A stretch of DNA of 64,000 nt from Alistipes sp. (GTDB taxonomy: Bacteria; Bacteroidota; Bacteroidia; Bacteroidales; Rikenellaceae): the NCBI GenBank assembly GCA_017505725.1, contig JAFVOR010000067.1, positions 40,087-104,086 on the forward strand, given 5' to 3'. A program made the position numbers and the translations under genes. Below are positions 25,705 through 34,233 of the stretch, piece by piece. The notes beneath the pieces are model-generated. The model was not told the DNA's origin and ran no database searches. It worked only from the letters and a program-made list of their open reading frames with translations. How positions within the stretch are numbered: position 1 is the stretch's first letter; the number at the start of each line of letters is the position of its first letter.

Positions 25705-25833
25705 GTAAAATCGTTCTGATGGACTATTTTTGCACGAGCGTGTCGGTCGCCAAATTCCTCACATAGTCAGGCTATGCTGCGGATTTGTCGCCTAACGTCG
25801 CACAAAAAATAGCCTCATCATTTACGATTTTAC
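25705..25833. repeat. Long imperfect palindrome, copy 3
   Basis: Ends with GTAAAATCGT and ACGATTTTAC, then GATG/CATC, TTTTTGCACG/CGTCGCACAAAAA, and the inner arms CAAATTCCTCACATAG and CTATGCTGCGGATTTG, which are identical to those of copy 1 including their mismatches. Confidence 0.8.
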
Positions 25834-25847
25834 GTGCGGGCAGTTCT

Positions 25848-26032
25848 GATTGGTAAATTTTGCACTGCACTTCGGATGGCTAAATGCTCACATAGGCTTA
25901 GTATGTTAACCCTGCTTTGCAGGCTTTTCCTCCTCGCGGCTCGGCATAGTCTGCAAGCAGTCTCTGCGCTCGCTCCGCAGCGTCGGTTCCGCTTTCGCCA
26001 CCTTGCTTAGCACAAAATTTCCTCAATCATTT
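25848..26032. repeat. Diverged palindrome, copy 4, with GC-rich centre
   Basis: Arms TGATTGGTAAATTTTGCAC and GCACAAAATTTCCTCAATCA pair, and CTCACATAGG is shared with the other copies. The centre is longer and holds nested small hairpins (CCTGCTTTGCAGG; GCGCTCGCTCCGCAGCG). It directly follows copy 3. Confidence 0.6.
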
Positions 26033-26052
26033 ACGATTTAGTTGGAATATAG

Positions 26053-26127
26053 TGTCGTTAGAGTCGTTAGTGTCGTTAGAGTCGTTAGGGTTTGAAAAAA
26101 AACTACTCACTACTCACTACTCACTAC
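26053..26127 (+). repeat. Two short tandem repeats upstream of pssA
   Basis: Four 9-bp units alternating TGTCGTTAG and AGTCGTTAG (26053-26088), then about 3.7 copies of a 7-bp unit ACTACTC (26102-26127). They lie in a gene-free stretch of about 640 nt between the acyltransferase and pssA that otherwise holds palindrome copies 3 and 4 and AT-rich DNA. Confidence 0.85.
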
Positions 26128-26239
26128 ATTTTTACGAAGGTATGAAATTTTATTCAAAATCGAAAGAAAAAAAATAGTCGTAATAATAGCAATGTTGTTA
26201 ATTTTTGATTCTACATTTTAATTTTCAAATTAAAATTAG

Positions 26240-26247
26240 TACCTTTG
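26240..26247 (+). promoter_or_regulatory. -7 element of the pssA operon
   Basis: TACCTTTG, 11 nt before the pssA start codon, implying a very short 5' leader. No good -33 match is seen at the expected distance. Confidence 0.6.
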
Positions 26248-26258
26248 CCTGATAAATT

Positions 26259-26978
26259 ATGCGCAAAATGAAGATTAAACTCTTTACAATTCCCAACTGC
26301 ATCACGCTGGCAAATCTGCTCTGCGGCATTGGATCGATAATTTCGGCGTTGGTATACAACGATTTACAGATGGCATTCCTCTTTGTCATCGCAGCTGCGG
26401 TGTGCGATTTTTTCGATGGCTTTGCTGCTCGACTGCTCAAGCAGTACTCCGCGCTCGGAGTTCAGCTCGACTCGTTGGCTGATATGGTTTCGTTCGGTGT
26501 GGCACCTGCCATCGTTATGTCGGTGCTCTGCGGAGCAATGCCATCGGCATTCGCTCTTGAGGGCGTTTGGGCTGAGGTTTTGTGCTACATCCCTCTCATT
26601 ATCGCCCCACTTTCGGCACTGCGTTTGGCAAAGTTTAATATCGACGAGACGCAGCGCGAGGAGTTCGAGGGCTTGCCAACCCCTGGCGCAGCAATCTTGT
26701 GCCTCTCGGTGGCGGCCGTATGCGAGATGTACGGCATCGTGGTCGATGTGGAGTGGTTGTGCCTCTTGTCGGTGCTCACTGCGGCTATGCTTGTGAGCCC
26801 AATCAGAATGTTCTCGTTTAAGTTCAAGTCGTGGCGTTGGGCTGATAATAAGTTGCGTTACATATTCCTGGTTACCTGCATTCTTGCAATTTTATTGCTT
26901 CGTGTATACGCAATTCCCGTGATTATCGTTCTCTATATTGCGATTTCTACCATTCGTTGGATTATTCAGAAACGATAG
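26259..26978 (+). CDS. pssA: CDP-diacylglycerol-serine O-phosphatidyltransferase
   Basis: Integral membrane CDP-alcohol phosphatidyltransferase making phosphatidylserine from CDP-diacylglycerol and serine. The family motif DGxxAR(x)8Gxx xD(x)3D is present as DGFAARLLKQYSALGVQLD followed by SLAD, with FTIPNCITLANLLCG upstream, the usual PssA start. About six to eight hydrophobic helices; 239 residues is a normal length. Its substrate and product enzymes, CdsA and Psd, are encoded 6 kb upstream. The porin gene begins 3 nt after the stop. Confidence 0.93.
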   Translation: MRKMKIKLFTIPNCITLANLLCGIGSIISALVYNDLQMAFLFVIAAAVCDFFDGFAARLLKQYSALGVQLDSLADMVSFGVAPAIVMSVLCGAMPSAFALEGVWAEVLCYIPLIIAPLSALRLAKFNIDETQREEFEGLPTPGAAILCLSVAAVCEMYGIVVDVEWLCLLSVLTAAMLVSPIRMFSFKFKSWRWADNKLRYIFLVTCILAILLLRVYAIPVIIVLYIAISTIRWIIQKR

Positions 26979-26980
26979 AG

Positions 26981-29155
26981 ATGGCGTTGAGCAGAGTAAA
27001 TATGTGGCGTGTGGTGCTTACTGCGATGTTGGTTGCGGTGGGTGCTGTTGCGCACGCGCAGATAGATGCTCGCTCGATGATGAATGCACAGCGTCAGCAA
27101 CAGCAGGGAATGGGTCCGAATGGTCTGCCCGGAATGACCGACCCAAATCAGCAAAATGGCGACGGTACTCAGGTCGACGAAAATGGCAATCCGATTCAGG
27201 GTGAGCAGGCCGACACCACCAAGAAGAAGCGTCCGCGCAAACCGCTTGAGTCATACTTCTTCAGCGACTCGATTCGCTCGTTGCGAAACTTTCAGTGGCA
27301 CATCGATCGTGACTTCAATACCGTCGAGGTGATGCCTATCGATACTACGCTCAATCTTTGGCGTTTGGACTATCCGCACTACCACAAACGTTTGGGTAAC
27401 AACTCTGTGGGCGGTCTTGGTCAGGCATCGTCTGAGGTCAACTACTTCGAGCGCACTCGCTCGCGTGAGTTTACCTTCTCGCAACCATACGATACATATA
27501 GTTACTCGCTCGAGAATGTTCCGTTCTACAATATGAAACATCCGTATATCTGGATGACCTATCTCGAGTCGGGACAGAAGCGCTACCGTGAGGAGCACTT
27601 CGAGATTATGGTGTCGCAGAATATCAACCCTTCGACATCGGTTTCGATCAACTATCTCTCGCGTGGCTCGCGTAGCCAATATGATGTTTCGCGTGTGCAG
27701 AACAACAACTTCTCGGGTACGGTGGCTCACACAGGCCGTCGCTACTCGGTCTTTGCCGCCTACATCCACAATAAGGTGGCGCAGCAGGAGAGTGGTGGAG
27801 TAGTGGGTGATTGGGCAATTCGTGATACTGTGTTCGAGATGCCTTCGGGCGTTCCTATGCGCTTGGCTGGTGCTGATGCTATGAATACCTACCGTAACAA
27901 CGCATTCTTTATCAAGCAGAGCTTCGGTATTCCGTTTGTGCGCTTGACCGAGCACGACTTCTCGATGGCAGACCTCCCTGCAATCTACATCGGACACACC
28001 TTCGAGTACAATGAGTGGAGCAAACTCTACACCGACAAATATTCGACCTATCGTGACGAGCGCTATTCGCGCAATCCGAACGGCTCGTACAACTCGCACA
28101 CCGATACCTACTACAAGGATTGGTTCCTCAATCCCGAAAAGACACGCGACTCGACCTATGAACGCATCATCACCAATCGCCTTTTTGTGCAGGCGCAACC
28201 TTGGGATCGAAATGGTCCTGTAGGAACTATCGATGGCGGTGTGGGTATCGATGTCCATACCTACTCGCAGTTTGGCTTGAGCGACTACCTCTCGGGCAAG
28301 CTCAAGAAGGAGAACAAGACATCGTGGTTTGCCTATGTGGGTGCGCAGGGTAAGATTCGCAAATATGCCGATTGGGGTGCGAACTTCAAGATGTACCCTT
28401 CGGGCTATCGTGGCGGCGACTATGAGATTGCGGCACGAGCATCGTTGAGTGCCTACATCAAGCAGAAGCCTATGACGCTGTCGGGCTCATTCTCCGAGTC
28501 GATGACCTCGCCGGGCTATTGGCAGAACAATTGGTACTCGAACCACTACCGTTGGAGCAACGACTTTAAGAAGGAGGGCGAGACCCGCTTCAACATTGCC
28601 TTCGAGATGCCTGACTATGGCATCGAGGTGGGCTTCTGGCAGAGTATCTTGCGCGATAAGATATACTACGGAGCCGACTGCTTGCCACATCAGCACGACG
28701 GTACGGTGAGTGTGACAAGCATCTACGCCAAAAAGGACTTCAGCTTCAAGGGCGTTCACCTGAACCATCGTGTATTGGTGCAACTCACCTCCGATCGCTA
28801 TGTCGTGCCACTGCCTTTGGTCTCGGCATTCCTCTCCTACTACTACGAATTTTGGGTTAAACGCGATATCCTACGCCTGCAGGTGGGTGTGGATGGCCGC
28901 TTCAATACCCGCTACTATGCACAGGGCTACAACCCTGCCTTGTCGGTATTCTACAACCAGAACGAAACATCTGTCGGAAACTATCCATACCTTGATGCCT
29001 TCATTGCGGCAAAGTGGAAGCGAATGCGAATCCTGCTCAAGTATCAGCACTGGAACTGCCATCTATTCGGCAATCAAGAGTATTTTGCCGTGGCTCGCTA
29101 TCCGCTCAACCCGGGTATGTTCAAGATAGGTATCTCGTGGACATTCTATGATTAA
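26981..29155 (+). CDS. Putative outer-membrane porin (Porin_10-like)
   Basis: Exported protein of 724 residues predicted to form an outer-membrane beta barrel. A signal peptide MWRVVLTAMLVAVGAVAHAQ is present; the ATG at 26981 lies just after the pssA stop, and a longer frame would overlap pssA. A low-complexity stretch (Gln, Asn, Gly, Pro, residues about 35-75) precedes many alternating aromatic/polar strands, for example FTFSQPYDTYSYSLENVPF and YTYHYR-like pieces. The C-terminus ends in an aromatic strand, WTFYD. Similar Bacteroidota proteins are annotated only as putative porin; substrate is unknown. Its stop overlaps the next start. Confidence 0.75.
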   Translation: MALSRVNMWRVVLTAMLVAVGAVAHAQIDARSMMNAQRQQQQGMGPNGLPGMTDPNQQNGDGTQVDENGNPIQGEQADTTKKKRPRKPLESYFFSDSIRSLRNFQWHIDRDFNTVEVMPIDTTLNLWRLDYPHYHKRLGNNSVGGLGQASSEVNYFERTRSREFTFSQPYDTYSYSLENVPFYNMKHPYIWMTYLESGQKRYREEHFEIMVSQNINPSTSVSINYLSRGSRSQYDVSRVQNNNFSGTVAHTGRRYSVFAAYIHNKVAQQESGGVVGDWAIRDTVFEMPSGVPMRLAGADAMNTYRNNAFFIKQSFGIPFVRLTEHDFSMADLPAIYIGHTFEYNEWSKLYTDKYSTYRDERYSRNPNGSYNSHTDTYYKDWFLNPEKTRDSTYERIITNRLFVQAQPWDRNGPVGTIDGGVGIDVHTYSQFGLSDYLSGKLKKENKTSWFAYVGAQGKIRKYADWGANFKMYPSGYRGGDYEIAARASLSAYIKQKPMTLSGSFSESMTSPGYWQNNWYSNHYRWSNDFKKEGETRFNIAFEMPDYGIEVGFWQSILRDKIYYGADCLPHQHDGTVSVTSIYAKKDFSFKGVHLNHRVLVQLTSDRYVVPLPLVSAFLSYYYEFWVKRDILRLQVGVDGRFNTRYYAQGYNPALSVFYNQNETSVGNYPYLDAFIAAKWKRMRILLKYQHWNCHLFGNQEYFAVARYPLNPGMFKIGISWTFYD

Positions 29156-29849
29156 ATCTATGCGTAGAATTTTCAATCTTTACATAGTGCCGCTGCTCTT
29201 TGTGGCGGTTGGCTCGATTGTCGCTCTCTCTGCGGTGGATGTCGTGGAGTGCGGCGAGGAGCAGATGGCGTTGCTCGAGGTCGAGGAGAAACCAATCCTT
29301 TCACCCTACGACGATATGTTCAAGGAGGTGGGTGTGCAGTGCGATGTCGATTGGGTGCTTTTGTCGGCTATCGCAAGTGCCGAGTCGGAGTTCAATCCCA
29401 ATGCCATCTCCTCGGCGGGTGCGGTGGGTATTATGCAGGTGATGCCTGCCGTAGCGAGGAATTTGGGCTACGAACGCGACTCACTCTTCAATCCACGCGT
29501 CTGCGCCGAGGTGGCAGCTATACTTCTCCACGAAAACAACGATATGCTCTCGCCGTCGATAGGTGAGGCTGAGCGATTGAACTTTATCCTCGCCTGCTAC
29601 AATGCCGGCTACTCGCGCATCTCGGATGCTCGTCGCCTGGCGCGCTACCACGAGGAGGATGCCAACAAGTGGAGCGTGGTCGAGGAGTATTTGACTCTCT
29701 TGGCAGAGCCTGAGTTTGCCGAGCACGAGGTGGTGCGCTCGGGGGCTTTTCACGGTAGTGCTGAGACTCGAGCCTATGTCAAGCGAGTGATGCGCCGCTA
29801 CAATCGATTCAAGTTTAAGGTACAACTCCATTCCGATGACCATATTTGA
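29148..29849 (+). CDS. Lytic transglycosylase, Slt/MltF-type catalytic domain
   Basis: Murein-cleaving enzyme in the periplasm. An N-terminal membrane or signal segment (residues about 8-30) is followed by the transglycosylase core: IASAESEFNPNAIS with catalytic Glu79, SSAGAVGIMQVMP, then NPRVCAEVAAILL and CYNAGYSR, in the family's order. The 233 residues suggest one catalytic domain with no LysM. The first ATG overlaps the porin stop by 8 nt; a second ATG 12 nt on (MRRIF) is also possible. The tight overlap with the porin and mntP implies a single operon from pssA to mntP. Confidence 0.88.
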   Translation: MIKSMRRIFNLYIVPLLFVAVGSIVALSAVDVVECGEEQMALLEVEEKPILSPYDDMFKEVGVQCDVDWVLLSAIASAESEFNPNAISSAGAVGIMQVMPAVARNLGYERDSLFNPRVCAEVAAILLHENNDMLSPSIGEAERLNFILACYNAGYSRISDARRLARYHEEDANKWSVVEEYLTLLAEPEFAEHEVVRSGAFHGSAETRAYVKRVMRRYNRFKFKVQLHSDDHI

Positions 29850-30399
29850 TATTCTGCTTCTTGCCATCGGAGTCTCGATGGATGCCTTTGCCGTCTCGAT
29901 TGCAAAGGGACTCTCCACCGAGCGTCTGCAGCATCGACACTATCTCTCGGTGGCGTTGTGGTTTGGTGGTTTCCAGGCGTTGATGCCCTTGATTGGCTAC
30001 TTTTTGGGGGCAAACTTCGCTTCGTCAGTCGAACGCTTCGACCATTGGATAACCTTTGCTCTGCTTGCCATTATCGGCGGTAAGATGCTATATGATACCC
30101 TCTTTGGCGACGATGACGACGAGTCTGTAGCCTCGGGCTTTGGTGCGAAGACTATGCTTCTGCTTGCTGTGGCAACAAGCATCGATGCCTTGGCAGTGGG
30201 TATCTCTTTGGCATTTCTTCGTGTCGACATCTGGTCGGCAGTCGCATTTATTGGTTGCACCACCGCACTATTCTCCGCCTTCGGTCTGCGAATAGGTGCA
30301 ATCTTTGGCAGCCGCTACAAGAATGGCGCAGAGATTACGGGTGGCGTGGTGCTGATAGCCATTGGCATAAAGATATTGATAGAACACCTATCGGCATAA
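29836..30399 (+). CDS. mntP: Manganese efflux pump MntP
   Basis: Six-helix inner-membrane exporter that lowers cytoplasmic Mn2+. The two internal DUF204 repeats are clear: GVSMDAFAVSIAKG near residue 12 and ATSIDALAVGISLA near 111, each with the conserved metal-binding Asp. It has 187 residues, as in E. coli MntP (188). It overlaps the transglycosylase by 14 nt, so the yybP-ykoY manganese riboswitch that often precedes mntP is absent here and expression should follow the operon promoter. Confidence 0.93.
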   Translation: MTIFDILLLAIGVSMDAFAVSIAKGLSTERLQHRHYLSVALWFGGFQALMPLIGYFLGANFASSVERFDHWITFALLAIIGGKMLYDTLFGDDDDESVASGFGAKTMLLLAVATSIDALAVGISLAFLRVDIWSAVAFIGCTTALFSAFGLRIGAIFGSRYKNGAEITGGVVLIAIGIKILIEHLSA

Positions 30400-30403
30400 A
30401 GAA

Positions 30404-30529
30404 GAATCTGTCTAACAAGGCTCTTTTTTCACCAATCGTCGGACGACAAAATCCTCACATAGGTTTACTATGCTGTGGTTTTGTCGCCTAGTTTGGCAAA
30501 AAAATAGCTCTTGTTATACAAATTCTGAC
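30404..30529. repeat. Long imperfect palindrome, copy 5
   Basis: Arms GAATCTGTCTAACAAGGCTC and AGCTCTTGTTATACAAATTC form the base; the top pairs GGACGACAAAATCCTCACATAG with CTATGCTGTGGTTTTGTCGCC around a 4-nt loop. It begins right after mntP and runs into a GAGGGTGTCC hairpin, the same arrangement as copy 2. Confidence 0.8.
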
Positions 30530-30531
30530 AA

Positions 30532-30569
30532 AGAGAGGGTGTCCGAAATGTTATTGGACACCCTCTCTT
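30532..30569. terminator. Hairpin between mntP and rhaD (GAGGGTGTCC type)
   Basis: Stem AGAGAGGGTGTCC/GGACACCCTCTCT between convergent genes. The T-tracts are short on both sides, so it may be a weak terminator. Confidence 0.7.
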
Positions 30570-30586
30570 ACCTTATATAATATAGA

Positions 30587-31396
30587 CTACTTCGGCAGAT
30601 TGAATGCCATCGACATCTCGCGCATCTGCTCCTCGCTCATTCCGTCAGGCTCGAAGCCCATACTCTTGGCAGCAATGTAGATGAGTGCCGATTTGTTCAA
30701 TACATCAATCTGGTCGAATGCCTGCATTACATCGCAGTCCACTGCGAATACTCCGTGCTTCTCCCACATCACTACATCGTAGTCGTCGAGTTCGGCAATC
30801 GTAGCGTCGGCCAACTCCACCGAGCCTGCCAACCTGTAAGGTACGATGCCCAAGCCACGAGGACAGAAGGCCTTGGTCTCGGGAATCATACTCCATAATA
30901 GCTTAGTTGCTACATCCTTCTCGAGGTATTTCGGACTATGCGACATTGCAATAAGCTCGATAGGGTGGGTGTGTACCGAGGCCTTGTAAGGTGAGCCCTT
31001 GCCTATGAGGTAGTTGTGCACGCTGAGGTGCGAAGGCAACTCCGATGTCGGCTTTACTGCGTTGTCGGCAATAATTACATACGATGCACAATCCTCCAAG
31101 ATGCGAATGATTGAGCCATTCTCCATAGGGCGGCGTGCCAAATCACGCATACGCATATTTGTGCCCTTGCAGTAGAAGTAGCAACCCTTCAGGTTTGGCA
31201 ACACGGTGCCAATAGGGTAGATGGGGCTGATTGCCGGCAAAGCCTTGATCTCCTCGTCGATGTGCTCGGTGATGTTTACGGTGATATTTCCGCCATTGCG
31301 CTCTGCCCAACCCTTCTGCCAAAGGTAACCTGCCACCTCGGCAACCTTCTCAACTTCGGTTGCGAGAGCCGGTCTGTTTTCCAATATAGATGCCAT
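30587..31396 (-). CDS. rhaD: Rhamnulose-1-phosphate aldolase
   Basis: Zinc class II aldolase splitting L-rhamnulose 1-phosphate into dihydroxyacetone phosphate and L-lactaldehyde. Visible marks are GGNITVNITEH near residue 38, the zinc histidines in HTHPIELIAM near 142, and the third His in MWEKHGVFAVD near 212. The length (269) matches E. coli RhaD (274). It is the last gene of rhaBAD, 2 nt after rhaA. A lactaldehyde-processing enzyme is not visible nearby. Confidence 0.94.
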   Translation of the reverse strand: MASILENRPALATEVEKVAEVAGYLWQKGWAERNGGNITVNITEHIDEEIKALPAISPIYPIGTVLPNLKGCYFYCKGTNMRMRDLARRPMENGSIIRILEDCASYVIIADNAVKPTSELPSHLSVHNYLIGKGSPYKASVHTHPIELIAMSHSPKYLEKDVATKLLWSMIPETKAFCPRGLGIVPYRLAGSVELADATIAELDDYDVVMWEKHGVFAVDCDVMQAFDQIDVLNKSALIYIAAKSMGFEPDGMSEEQMREMSMAFNLPK

Positions 31397-31398
31397 AA

Positions 31399-32652
31399 TT
31401 AGTTGCGTTTTGAGGTTACATCCTTCTCATACTGCTGCACATCTGCAATGAACGACTCGCCAACAGGTACACCTGCACGCAAACAGTACATATCCCAAAC
31501 TGCATTCCAAGGCAAGTTCTTTGCCTCCTCGAGGAGTGCCAAACGCTCGAAGCCCTGACCCTTTGCCTCATACTCGCGAAGTTGTGCGAGTGGCTCGAGC
31601 AGTGCGCGCAACAGGCACTTCTGAGTAGCGCGTGTACCGATGATGTAAGCACCAAGACGGTTGATTGACGCATCAAAGTAGTCGAGTCCGATATGTACGC
31701 GGTCGAGAGCATCGCAACGCACAATCTCGTGCATCAGGTCGAGAGTCTCGTCGTTCATAATGGTCACGTGGTCGGAGTCCCAGCGTACAGGTCGGCTCAC
31801 GTGGAGCATAACCTCAGGCACGAAGAGGAGCAACGATGAGAGCTTGTCTGCTACGCTCTCGGTCGGGTGGAAGTGACCTGTGTCGAGGGTGACAATCTTG
31901 CCATTCTGCGCTCCGTAGCCGATGTAGAAATCGTTAGAGCCTACGGTGTAGCTCTCCAAGCCGATGCCGAATACCTTCGACTCGATACAATCCTTCATAT
32001 TGTCGTACTTTTGTGCGAATATCTGGTCGAGCGAATCCTTGAGGTTTGCACGATACTGCATACGATTTACTGTGATATCCTTGCTACCATCGTGTACCCA
32101 CAAGTTCATAATACAAGGATCTCCCTGACGGCGACCCATCTCCTCGGCAATGGCACGACAACGCTTTGTGTGGTCGATCCAGAAGTCACGAATAGCCTTG
32201 TCGGGATGCGACAATGAGAGGTCTCCCGAGAGAGGGTGCGAGAATGATGTCGAGTTGAAGTCGAGCTTCATTCCGTGCTCCAAACCCCACTGAATCCAGC
32301 TCTCGAAGTGTGCCGGCTCCACCTCGTTGCGGTCAACCTTCTTGCCTCCGAAGTCGCCATAGATTTCGTGCAGATTGAGACGCTGCTTGCCCGGAATGAG
32401 CGATGCCGCCTTGAGGATGTCGGCACGCAGCTCCTCGATATTGCGGGCCTTGCCCGGGTAGTTACCCGTAGCCTGAATGCCACCGGTAAGGTTGCCTGTC
32501 GACTCGAATCCTGCAACATCGTCAGCCTGCCAGCAGTGCATCGAAATCTCCACCTGCTGCATCTTCTCGAGTACCTTCTCTACATCGATGCCGAGCTCTG
32601 CATAACGCTCGACTGCGATGTCATACGCTTGTTTAATCTTTGCTTCGTTCAT
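31399..32652 (-). CDS. rhaA: L-rhamnose isomerase
   Basis: Converts L-rhamnose to L-rhamnulose in the cytoplasm, using Mn2+/Zn2+ in a TIM barrel. The 417-residue protein contains ISMHCWQADDVAGFE near residue 50, LNLHEIYGDFGGKKVDR, DFNSTSFSHP, VTLDTGHFHPTESVADK and HVSRPVRWDSDHV, the metal-binding His, Asp and Glu regions of RhaA. It lies between rhaB and rhaD with short gaps (12 and 2 nt). Confidence 0.96.
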   Translation of the reverse strand: MNEAKIKQAYDIAVERYAELGIDVEKVLEKMQQVEISMHCWQADDVAGFESTGNLTGGIQATGNYPGKARNIEELRADILKAASLIPGKQRLNLHEIYGDFGGKKVDRNEVEPAHFESWIQWGLEHGMKLDFNSTSFSHPLSGDLSLSHPDKAIRDFWIDHTKRCRAIAEEMGRRQGDPCIMNLWVHDGSKDITVNRMQYRANLKDSLDQIFAQKYDNMKDCIESKVFGIGLESYTVGSNDFYIGYGAQNGKIVTLDTGHFHPTESVADKLSSLLLFVPEVMLHVSRPVRWDSDHVTIMNDETLDLMHEIVRCDALDRVHIGLDYFDASINRLGAYIIGTRATQKCLLRALLEPLAQLREYEAKGQGFERLALLEEAKNLPWNAVWDMYCLRAGVPVGESFIADVQQYEKDVTSKRN

Positions 32653-32664
32653 AGTTTTTGCTCT

Positions 32665-34134
32665 TTATTTGATTGTTTTGAATATTTCGTAAGCCTTGCT
32701 CCACTTCTCACTCTCCTGCGGGAGGAACTCCTCGGTTGCTATCGATGCGCGGATGATAGCACGAGCTTCGGCAAGCGACGACACTGCACCTGCACCCACC
32801 GCCTGCATCATTATGTTGCCTATCGCTGTCGCTTCGGATGGACCTGCTACCACACGCTTGCCTATGGCGTTTGCGGTGTATTGGTTGAGAAGTCGGTTCT
32901 TCGAGCCTCCGCCTATGATGTGGAGCACATCGATTGCAAACGGAGCCATACTCTCCAATATCTCAAGCACCTCACGATAACGCAGTGCTAAACTCTCGAA
33001 TATGGTGCGAATGATTGCCGCATCGCTCTGTGGAGCCTCTTGTTGCGTGCGCTCGCAGAACTCCCCGATAGCCTTCAGCATCGACTTCGGATTGGCAAAG
33101 AGAGCGTCGTCAGGGTTGATGAAGCAACGGAATGGCTCAGCTGTGTTGGCCATCTCGACAATCTCGGGGTAGGAGTAATTTTTACCCTCGCGCTCCCACT
33201 CCTTGCGGCACTGCTCCAATATCCACATTCCGCAGATGTTTTTCAAGAATCGGGTAGTGCCATCCACACCACCCTCGTTGGTGAAATTGTGACGGAATGA
33301 CTCCTCGTTTATGATTGGTTGTTTGGTCTCGATGCCCATTAGCGACCACGTTCCCGACGAAAGATATGCGAAATGTTCGTTTTCGGCTGGAACGGCAGCT
33401 ACAGCCGATGCAGTGTCGTGACCAGCAACGGCTACAACTTTAACCCTGCCTAAGCGGCTCTCCTCGGCTAAAGCGTCGGTCAAGGTGCCGATAACATTGC
33501 CTGGTAGAGTGATTTCCGGGAAGATGTTGGCACTCACGCCTGCCGACTCCAATAGCGATGAGTCGAGCTTTGCGGTGCGAGGGTTCAGAATCTGCGATGT
33601 CGATGCAATGGTGTACTCGCATATCGCCTTGCCTGTCAGCATATATGACAATGCGTCGGGCATAAACAACAACTGCTTGGCCTCGATAATTGGCGTGTAA
33701 CCCTCTTTGACAGCTGCGAAAATTTGGAACAAGGTGTTGAAATTCATAAACTGAATACCTGTCTTGTCGTAGACCTCTTCGCGCGGAACAATTTCGAAGA
33801 ATCGCTCTTGTGCACCATCGGTGTATGGGTCGCGGTAGGCGCGCGGCATACCGAGAATTGAACCATCCTTGCCAATCGGAACAATGTCCACACCCCACGT
33901 ATCGATACCTATCGAGTCGGGAGTAATGCCTTCGCGAGCGCACGCAGTAAGGCCCTCTTTGAGGTGCTCGTACAATCCAAGCAGATTCCAATAGAATTTT
34001 CCGTGCAACTCCACAATGCCGTTCGGGAAACGGGTGAGTTCGCGTATTTCAATTTTGCCATCTCGGAGTCTACCCACAACCGAACGACCGCTGGTAGCTC
34101 CTAAATCGAAGGCTAAAAAGTTGTAAATCTTCAT
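32665..34134 (-). CDS. rhaB: Rhamnulokinase
   Basis: FGGY-family kinase phosphorylating L-rhamnulose. N-terminal FDLGATSGRSV forms the phosphate loop; GIDTWGVDIVPIG, AVAGHDTASAVAAVP and the C-terminal IIGGGSKNRLLNQYTANAIG are typical of RhaB. Length 489 equals E. coli RhaB. First gene of the rha operon, whose promoter region is shared with the divergent AraC-type regulator. No rhamnose permease (RhaT) is encoded in the operon, so uptake must come from elsewhere. Confidence 0.95.
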   Translation of the reverse strand: MKIYNFLAFDLGATSGRSVVGRLRDGKIEIRELTRFPNGIVELHGKFYWNLLGLYEHLKEGLTACAREGITPDSIGIDTWGVDIVPIGKDGSILGMPRAYRDPYTDGAQERFFEIVPREEVYDKTGIQFMNFNTLFQIFAAVKEGYTPIIEAKQLLFMPDALSYMLTGKAICEYTIASTSQILNPRTAKLDSSLLESAGVSANIFPEITLPGNVIGTLTDALAEESRLGRVKVVAVAGHDTASAVAAVPAENEHFAYLSSGTWSLMGIETKQPIINEESFRHNFTNEGGVDGTTRFLKNICGMWILEQCRKEWEREGKNYSYPEIVEMANTAEPFRCFINPDDALFANPKSMLKAIGEFCERTQQEAPQSDAAIIRTIFESLALRYREVLEILESMAPFAIDVLHIIGGGSKNRLLNQYTANAIGKRVVAGPSEATAIGNIMMQAVGAGAVSSLAEARAIIRASIATEEFLPQESEKWSKAYEIFKTIK

Positions 34135-34233
34135 AATTAGAGACTTTTTTCAGTTTACTATTGCAAATTTAAGAATAGATTTGCTAACTTTGAATATCAA
34201 AAATGATATTAAATGTTTCAAATTTGACACGCG
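34135..34233. promoter_or_regulatory. Divergent rha promoter and candidate operators
   Basis: The 99-nt spacer between rhaB and the AraC gene holds face-to-face -7 boxes: TAAATTTG on the minus strand (34164-34171) for rhaBAD and TAACTTTG on the plus strand (34185-34192) for the regulator. Two inverted repeats lie on the regulator side: AATATC-6 nt-GATATT (34193-34210) and TCAAATTTGA (34218-34227). They are candidate operators; no site is proven. Confidence 0.6.

Noticed and set aside
26053-26127. Possible CRISPR array
   Set aside because: Units are only 7 and 9 bp with no spacers, and no cas genes are near.
29836-30399. yybP-ykoY manganese riboswitch before mntP
   Set aside because: mntP overlaps the preceding coding region by 14 nt, and that region is protein-coding with family motifs.
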